From Sthenelais limicola (lineage: Eukaryota; Annelida; Polychaeta; Phyllodocida; Sigalionidae), in the NCBI GenBank assembly GCA_942159475.1, contig OW804095.1, positions 146,734,314 through 146,798,313 of the forward strand: a DNA stretch of 64,000 nucleotides. Direction: 5' to 3'. Made by a program: the position numbers and the translations under genes. Below the pieces are notes generated by a model. The model was not told where the DNA came from and did no database searches. It saw only the letters and a program-made list of their open reading frames with translations. Below, piece after piece: positions 57,813-64,000 of the stretch (the stretch's first letter is position 1; each line of letters starts with the position of its first letter).

Positions 57813-58734
57813 TTATACTTCATAAAACGATTTCTCATGAAACAGGCCTAGACCCCCTTAGCGGGCATAGACAGTAATCCTACTGAGAACTCCTCAGTCC
57901 ATCCCAGCTGATCCCTTCAACACAAGAAGGATCACAATCATGAGGAGTTAGCAGATGTTCCAAGAGTTGCTTTAGGTCTTCGTAACCTACTCAACTCATG
58001 AAAATAAATTGAATCAAATCAACTAAAGAAAATTGCAAAGTATTAATTCCGCTTAAAAATAACTATTTGCCACTTATGAATAGTAAGTTTGTTTGTTTAA
58101 TATTTTTTGAGTCATTATAAATGCAAACAACTCTCGATATAATATTATAATGTATTGAAAAATAATGTAATATAATCCAATATAATATCCAATCGCTATG
58201 GCCAGGGGTTCCTCCCTTCTATGCACCCATCTTCTAATATCTCACAGGGCCTACAGGTTAGAACTACTAACACTATATCATCATCTATTTTTCAGGCCTT
58301 CTCCCATCTTCCCAACCTATGACTGATAGTGCTCGAAGTTCACAGCAGGTTCTAGTGGTCTGGGACCTCAGGTCTTGATCAGCTTTACCTGTAAATGAGT
58401 TTCTCATACGCCCAAGGCGGTGCTGTATGAGAGAGTCAATGCAAAACAATATTCACAGTGGAAACGAAGGTTATGAATAACGATTTTCTTTTCTTATAAC
58501 TATTTGACTATTTACGACGGTTATTTTGGAAATAAACACCGTATATTTCAATATTCTTCTTGATAATATATAGTTAATGAAGTCGGTGTGGGAGATTCTA
58601 AAGAATTGTTAATGATTTACTGGTGCGTATTTTAACTCCCTCTCTAAATTATATTTATTGAACATAGAACAAAATCAGATTTAGCACCATAGCACATTTT
58701 TATTTGAGTTTGTTATTATTGTAAGGTTCGGGGA
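57813..58734. other. No feature recognised
   Basis: No repeat copy or frame of note. Confidence 0.4.
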
Positions 58735-58944
58735 AAAGTACCTTAAAATTACCAATTGCCAACCAAGATATATTGCAGACATTTTGTTCAAAAATAAAAA
58801 TATCAAAACTAAAATATGGAAATATTTAATAGCTGTCCTAATGTTTACTATCGTTAGAATCGGCTTGATCTCATCTTTTCAAATATGATGATATCTCAAA
58901 ATCCATTTTTGCGACATGTGACTCATTTTCCTGTGACACATCAC
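58735..58944 (+). mobile_element. Family B fragment, right half
   Basis: Runs from AAAGTACCTTAAAATTACCA to CCTGTGACACATCAC, with the characteristic ATCGGCTTGATCTCATC. Confidence 0.82.
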
Positions 58945-58989
58945 ATATGAGGGTAATGGGGTACTGATCTGTCAGATATTACGAGATAA

Positions 58990-59150
58990 CGTTGAAAAAT
59001 AAAAACTAGGTTTATCTAAATATATTCGGCATTGATTAAAGAAATCTCTTTGAAATTGTAGAATATTTTGGAAACCACAACTGCAAATGTGTCTTAATTT
59101 GGGGAATATTTGGGAGGGTTGGCGCAGGCAAATTGTACATTGTTTGGCAA
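58990..59150 (+). mobile_element. Family A fragment, degenerate right half
   Basis: TTCGGCATTGATTAAAG and GGGAATATTTGGGAGGGTTG with AAATTGTACATTGTTTGG match the right half of A. Confidence 0.55.
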
Positions 59151-60087
59151 ATCCTACATGATATTGTACTATATCATAACTTCATTAATTGCCATACTAT
59201 GTAACTAATCGTCCTGTATTGTACGAAAAAGATATAGCAGACCATGTAGTCATATTACTATTATGATAAGTTTAACTGCTAACACATAATTATGTAATTA
59301 ATTATTGTGGTCTTAAAACCTACTTACTCATGTTTTCATACACAAACTTGCCACTTAGTAACCTCTATAGCTTAGTTATCCTTTATTATTCTTCCAAAAA
59401 TAATGGTAACGACTGGAAGAACTGGGACTATCCCAGAAGTCTGTGGACCAATTTGTCATTTTTTCCTTTTAAATTGTACCTGTTACGATACTATTGACAA
59501 ATAAACGATTTTTCAATTTCAATTCAATTCAAATGCACCTATCTACGGCCTCAAGTTAGAAGTAACTAATTAGTAGTGTAATAAGTACAGCACTGATTAC
59601 CGCAATCATAAGAAAGGTCCTTTTGGTTGAGCCGTTCCAATTACCTTTTTCCCAACAAATGGCTTCTATAGTCCTTTGCCATATATGGCTAGTGCCAGCT
59701 CAGGGTAGAGATAAAGAGGAGCCACATTCCTATTTAAGAAGCCACATTCCTAATTTAGAAGCCACTGACTAGCTTAATAGTCTTGAGGAAGCCACTTTAA
59801 GCAGCTTGGCGCAAGTCATGAAACTTTTACCGTAGTGCACCCAGTAGGCGGAGGGATCAGTGAAGCAGAGAGAGAGGGAAGGGTGAGTGGGGTGGGGGAG
59901 GGGGGAGTTTAAATTACTTGTTAGGGCCTAGGATCTTGGAGACGGAAGAATTAGGAAAGGGGGAACGGGAATAGGAGGTAAAAGCACTGCTAAGAACAGG
60001 CAGAGTAAAGAAACGAATGGGAGTCTAAAGGATGTGGTCTGTATTAACAAGAATCTTGTTTCATGTTAATTCTTCGATATCCTCGAC
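59151..60087. other. LINE 3' end near 59400-59532; otherwise featureless
   Basis: ACAAATAAACGATTTTTCAA then (TTCAA)n at 59497-59532 is a plus-strand LINE 3' tail. A short duplication (AGCCACATTCCTA) is at 59720 and 59742. Confidence 0.5.
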
Positions 60088-60091
60088 TTAA

Positions 60092-60849
60092 AGCTGTACT
60101 TCCAGTTAACGTTGGTCAAAGGGTAAAAGATTTTTAACTTTTTGTTCTGATCCATCAAAAGTCATTTGACCAAAACTTTGGAGGATTGTGTACAGTTGTT
60201 TTGCCTGCAGGGCTTTTAAAACGCCCTCATTTGAATGTTAAGGACCCGCTTGATTGCTTTCCTATGATGACTTCACGTATCATCGCTCACCGGCGGCCAT
60301 TTTCTCTCCACCAATTCACTTCGGATTCTTAGATAGAGGTATAACAGCTGCAGAATATTGATGAATCCTGTCGTATGAGACATATGTGATCCGTTTTAGG
60401 AAAATGAGTCATAAGTCGAAAAGTATTGATTTTGAGATATCATTGTATATGAAAAGAGGAGATCAAGCTGATTCCAATGATAGTAAACAGTAGGAGACCT
60501 AATAAGTATTTCTATATTTTAATTTTGATATTTTTATTTTTGAAAAAAAAAAAGTTTGCAATGTTTCTGGATGGGTAATTACCAGTAAAATAACTGAATA
60601 TACTCCATACGAATGCCTTCAAAACGCAAGGATATTTCTAATATAATTTCCCGAAATTTGTTACATAGATTTACATGACTATCAGCGCTATACCCACTAA
60701 AAATCAGAAGATTTTTATAAAGAGATCTTATGGAAGAAACACTTTGAAAAATATCAATTTTGCGACTTATGACTCATTTTCTTAATACACATCACATATG
60801 AGTAAATTTAGTAAAGACTTGTTTTGTCGTAAAAGCTGAGAATGCAGCT
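60092..60849 (+). mobile_element. Family D element interrupted by a family B element
   Basis: TTAA on both sides (60088-60091, 60850-60853), ends AGCTGTACTTCCAGTTAAC and TAAAAGCTGAGAATGCAGCT. The B insert occupies 60386-60795. Without it the D copy is about 345 bp. Confidence 0.92.
60386..60795 (-). mobile_element. Family B element nested in family D
   Basis: Full length with ATAT on both sides (60382-60385, 60796-60799). Confidence 0.95.
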
Positions 60850-61109
60850 TTAACCGCATATATAAGGCGTTATGCCACTATTACCTTCGCAGCTAGTACC
60901 TACCGCACAAGTATTTACTGCAGTTCGTTTGGAAGAGGCTGGGAAGAGACAGATTCTTCCGCTAATTTATCACTGGTCAGAAAAGCCATTAGCACAGTAA
61001 GCGTCGACTCACGGACATTGAAATAAATTGAATTTATTCTTTATTTCGTTTCCAATGAATGGTTGTCCATTTCTGATCAGGTCTACCAATAGATGCCACA
61101 TACAAATTA

Positions 61110-61172
61110 ACAGTCTCTGCGATTTCCAGTCTTCGCTGACAGGGCAGTAAGACTGGAATTCGCAGATACTGT
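61110..61172. other. 63-nt hairpin, miRNA-precursor-like
   Basis: Arms 61110-61133 and 61149-61172 pair at 22 of 24 positions (core TCTGCGATTTCCAGTCTT with AAGACTGGAATTCGCAGA) around a 15-nt loop. Size and near-complete pairing fit a miRNA precursor or a tiny foldback element. There is no sign of expression in the sequence itself. Confidence 0.6.
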
Positions 61173-61369
61173 CACCGGAATTTAAAAAAACACATTATTA
61201 TCTGATCTGAGAGGCTATGAGCCTGGACTGTTCAAAGCGTGTTGCTCCTTTGCCAGTCCCTGTCCCTAGTTCTAATAAAAAACGCCCCACTCCCACACAC
61301 ACACCTACACTCACCCTCCAAAGAAAAAGAAAACAAGTACATGTATTGCCTGCTATAGACGGAATATAT

Positions 61370-61604
61370 GGGTCAGATTTTCAGAAAATGTACAATTTGC
61401 AGCTCTACACATTTAGGAAATTCTCCTAAATTAGGCTGAAAAATTATGTATACCAGGTATATCTGACTATATTTGGTACCGCATTGATTTTAAGTATCAG
61501 TTCTGTTATGTTAAACTGCATTTTGAAGCTCATTTTTGTCTTAAATGTGGGTTATTTTAGAGGATTGCTGAAGGCGAATTGTACATTTTCTGAAAATCTC
61601 ACCC
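61370..61604 (+). mobile_element. Family A element (A-II)
   Basis: Full length, ATAT on both sides, right end AAAATCTCACCC. Confidence 0.94.
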
Positions 61605-61660
61605 ATATATATGTGACTTACTTATGGAGAGCAATGACTGTTTAAGGTTCACCCGAATAT

Positions 61661-61893
61661 ATTAGGGAGATTTAGCAACCACAACGCACCAACACAACAC
61701 TAACGCATCCACTAACTTTTAGTATATTATTACTGTTGTGGGGATATCTCGAGAGGCCTGCAATGCAGATGCCCTCAGCCTAGCACCTCTCCAGCTATCC
61801 CGACGGCGGTAGTAATGTACACATGTATACATTGTTAGTGGATGCGTTAACTAGTTTTGTGTTGGTGCGTTGTGGTTGTTAAATCTCCCTAAT
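61661..61893. mobile_element. Inverted-repeat element with ~56-bp ends
   Basis: ATTAGGGAGATTTAGCAACC through CGCATCCACTAAC on the left pairs with the inverted copy ending CTCCCTAAT. The right arm has a 4-bp addition. The interior of about 115 bp is non-coding. No target duplication is clear. Confidence 0.85.
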
Positions 61894-61918
61894 GTAACCC
61901 GCTCTGTTTACACATGTG

Positions 61919-62138
61919 TCAAGACGCCAGAAAATGTACAACTGGCAGTTCTACATATTTTTCACATTCTACAAAATTAGGCTGTAAATGATATTGAGTA
62001 TAGGTGAGTATTTTAGGTATTGCCATGATTTGAGAAGTCTGCACGGTTATGTAAACTTTGGCGAATAAAGTAGTTTTCTATTCTATTCAATTCAATGTTG
62101 GTGAATGTGAATTGTACAATTTCTGAAAGTCTGACCCC
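61919..62138 (+). mobile_element. Degenerate family A element with inserted LINE tail
   Basis: Left AGAAAATGTACAACTGGCAG and right AATTGTACAATTTCTG match A. The middle is replaced by GGCGAATAAAGTAGTTTTC with TTCAA repeats, a LINE 3' end, as at 15796. Confidence 0.65.
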
Positions 62139-62927
62139 GTTTATATTTCCCTTATATCGGCACCATTGGGAAGACAGATTATTTTAGACAATATAAACAA
62201 ATATTTGTATTTAATATTTTGTGAGCGACGCCCAAAAAATGTGGATACAGGTAAAGTACACACCACCAAAATATCGACAATCAACTGTTTTACTAACTTT
62301 TTCCAATTCCAACAAAATTCTGATAACGAATTAAAATATTGGAAGGAACCAACACCAGCCTGATTATTACAACATTATATATTAATTTTATTTTCTTAGA
62401 GATTTTATTGCAATTTTATCGCGATACAATTTCGGCAGACCCGTTATTCTCATGTACACAAGTTTTTTTTCTAAAATTAGATTAAATCTTGGCGTAAAAA
62501 CATTTGACAGAATCATCTTTTTCTTTTTAAAACTGACCTAATTATGCAAAAAGAAAAATTCTGACAAAAGCCATATAGTTTATATAATTCCTTTAACAAC
62601 AGGTATTCAGCAAACCAAATTCGCCACATTTGTCTATACCGCACCGTAGAGACCCATACTTAAGGCATTGGTGCCCAATATGGCGGCCAGCCTAAATTAC
62701 AGAGCTGCTTGCCCCTGCACGCCCCTACAAACAGTAACCAGGTTAATTGGCACCATTTGTTTGCTGCTGCGTGTAGGGGGTATCACCACCCTCCCCTGCC
62801 CCCAGTCCACCTCCCTGTGTCTCCCTTGTGTTCTCCGCCACTTTATCACGGCAGCAGGCGGGAGCAGGGCCATTGTGGCGAATAGGCTCTTAGTCTGGGT
62901 GTGGGTTAGAGGGAGAGGAGGAGAACT
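62139..62927. other. No gene recognised; GC-richer part with an ATGGCGGC motif
   Basis: 62403-62460 (GATTTTATTGCAATTTTATC) resembles the retroposon end at 39222. At 62677-62688 CAATATGGCGGCC is a YY1-type sequence in a locally GC-richer stretch (62.67-62.94 kb) with a 91-codon frame lacking any domain. A promoter is possible but unsupported. Confidence 0.35.
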
Positions 62928-63149
62928 GGGTCAGGCTGACTGAAAATGGACAATTCGCCATTTTCACCATTTTTCTCAAGAACTACAAAAGTAGTACTAC
63001 AAAGTACTATTTAAGATAGATTTAAGACTTGGGTTCGAAAAAACAAAATATTAAGCAAACAGATTATTTGAATAAACAGGATACCAAATATGCTGAGATG
63101 TATCATTTTCAGCCTAGTGTATGACAGAATTTCAAGGCATCTGGAATGG
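62928..63149 (-). mobile_element. Family A element, degenerate, cut by family C
   Basis: GGGTCAGGCTGACTG start, then ATTCGCCATTTTCACC and a recognisable A body up to AATTTCAAGGCATCTGG, where the C element 63152-63498 begins. Confidence 0.7.
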
Positions 63150-63151
63150 AC

Positions 63152-63498
63152 AATAGGGGAGTTTTTGTCTCACTGCGCATGTCTATTATAGTGCATGCTG
63201 GGATCAATTCAGTTCAAATCTGACATACAGATATTTAGGACCATTTTGATGTAAAAATGCAAGGATCCTGTCACCAATATCAATCTTGTGAAAAGATCTA
63301 TAAAAACAAAATGCTTGATGGGAATGATGAAGTCTTGTGTTATGTAAACCTGTAAAACATATGGCTACTTACATGAAATAATTGTTTAATATCCCATGCT
63401 GAACATAACATGGTTTCTACAGCGTTTACACTGATATGCAACTCCCGTGATTCAATGCCAATCAGGATTCAACACGGCGGACATGCAAATCCCCTATT
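63152..63498 (-). mobile_element. Family C element
   Basis: Complete: AATAGGGGAGTTTTTGTC and ATGCAAATCCCCTATT. It is inserted at or near the end of a degenerate A copy. Confidence 0.92.
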
Positions 63499-63542
63499 GG
63501 CCTCAGCACTTCTATCAAAAACACGAATTCAATAAAGATAGA

Positions 63543-63776
63543 GGGTCAGATTTTCAGAAAATGTACAATTCGCCTTCACCAATCCTCTCAAATAACCCAT
63601 ATTTAAGACAGAAATGAGCTTCAAAATGTAGTTGAACATAACAGAACTGATACTATAAATCAATGCGATACAAAATATACTCAGATATAACCGGTATTCA
63701 TCATTTTTCAGCCTAATTTAGCAAAATTCCCTAATTTGTAGAGTTGCCAATTGTACATTTTCCCAAAATCTGACCC
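63543..63776 (-). mobile_element. Family A element (A-II)
   Basis: Full length, left end standard, right end CCCAAAATCTGACCC. The flanks TAGA and ATGA differ. Confidence 0.92.
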
Positions 63777-64000
63777 ATGAAATGATTTTGAAAATACAAC
63801 TGAACTGATTACTGGAATCAACGATATATAGGCAATATTCATGGTTGCCATATTTGTCAAGCTTTCATTTCAAACCATGGTTTATGTTATTTCAAAAACA
63901 TAAACCAGGATTTGAAATGAAATCCTAAGATTCATCAGGAGACCCAAATCGTGGGGCAATCGGGGGCCAAATCGGTCATGTGTGCGTCAGGCTTTGGAGG
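63777..64000. other. No feature recognised; short palindromic stretch
   Basis: TTTCATTTCAAACCATGGTTTATGTT and its near-complement within 63865-63925 form a hairpin (AAACCATGGTTT core and CAGGATTTGAAATGAAA). Confidence 0.45.

Noticed and set aside
21050..62363. Shared KLKYW/ELKYW-plus-proline endings in frames at 21.05-21.24 and 62.17-62.36 kb
   Set aside because: A short similarity (AATTAAAATAYTGGA at DNA level) may mark a common repeat, but too little is shared to call a family or protein.
62668..62943. Possible promoter or first exon in a GC-richer stretch with ATGGCGGC
   Set aside because: No splice-consistent frame, initiator or CpG density clear enough; the single YY1-like site is weak evidence.
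1378..63776. Tc1/mariner-like TA target for family A
   Set aside because: Copies flanked by AGAT, TCGT and ACAT on both sides contradict a TA duplication.

Overview
The window is AT-rich, repeat-dense nuclear DNA of an animal. It holds one recognisable tRNA gene and no protein-coding gene I can defend. The open frames are short, fall in low-complexity DNA or transposon ends, and show no domain beyond one decayed LINE tail. The abundance of short inverted-repeat elements, Penelope-like motifs, LINE tails with microsatellite ends and an animal-type tRNA-Cys suggests a marine-invertebrate-like genome. That placement is an inference and I cannot name the species. A run of N (659-858) marks an assembly gap.

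Four short non-autonomous DNA transposon families make up much of the sequence. The names A-D are mine. Family A is about 235 bp, with ends GGGTCAGATTTTCAG and 4-bp target duplications; it has about 21 near-complete copies plus fragments. Family B is about 405 bp, with ends GTGATGTGTTTCAGG and 4-bp duplications ATAT, ATTT or AAAT; it has about 14 substantial copies plus fragments, and its ends carry TGAGTCA. Family C is about 345 bp, with ends AATAGGGGA and a subterminal GCCGCCATTTTG; it has 10 copies. Family D has ends AGCTGCACTCTCAG and TTAA targets. They are repeatedly nested in one another (13.7, 29.6, 43.2, 60.4 and 63.1 kb), so relative ages can be read from the sequence.

Region by region: 1-658 is one copy of a segment duplicated at 25,991-29,580. 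The second copy has gained a LINE fragment, a 2.6-kb foldback element (26,614-29,256) and a family A element, so copy 1 serves as the empty site. 1-25 kb is a mosaic of A-D copies with a Penelope-like motif at 9.4 kb, a tRNA-like relic and a long hairpin at 13.4-13.6 kb, and minisatellites at 16.6, 17.9 and 22.1 kb. 31.5-32.6 kb is a duplicated purine/pyrimidine-rich tract. The tRNA-Cys(GCA) gene is at 33,933-34,004. 40-42.3 kb has an interrupted tandem array, hairpins and a LINE 3' end. 43-52 kb has nested B elements, an 11-bp C-rich minisatellite and a second Penelope-like motif. 53.5-54.3 kb is a 55-bp minisatellite whose unit matches one arm of the 13.5-kb hairpin. 54.5-64 kb returns to the A-D mosaic, with a short miRNA-precursor-like hairpin at 61.1 kb and another inverted-repeat element at 61.7 kb.

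No pathway can be assembled from this window. Its interest lies in transposon structure, nesting, and the regulatory-type motifs that the repeats spread.
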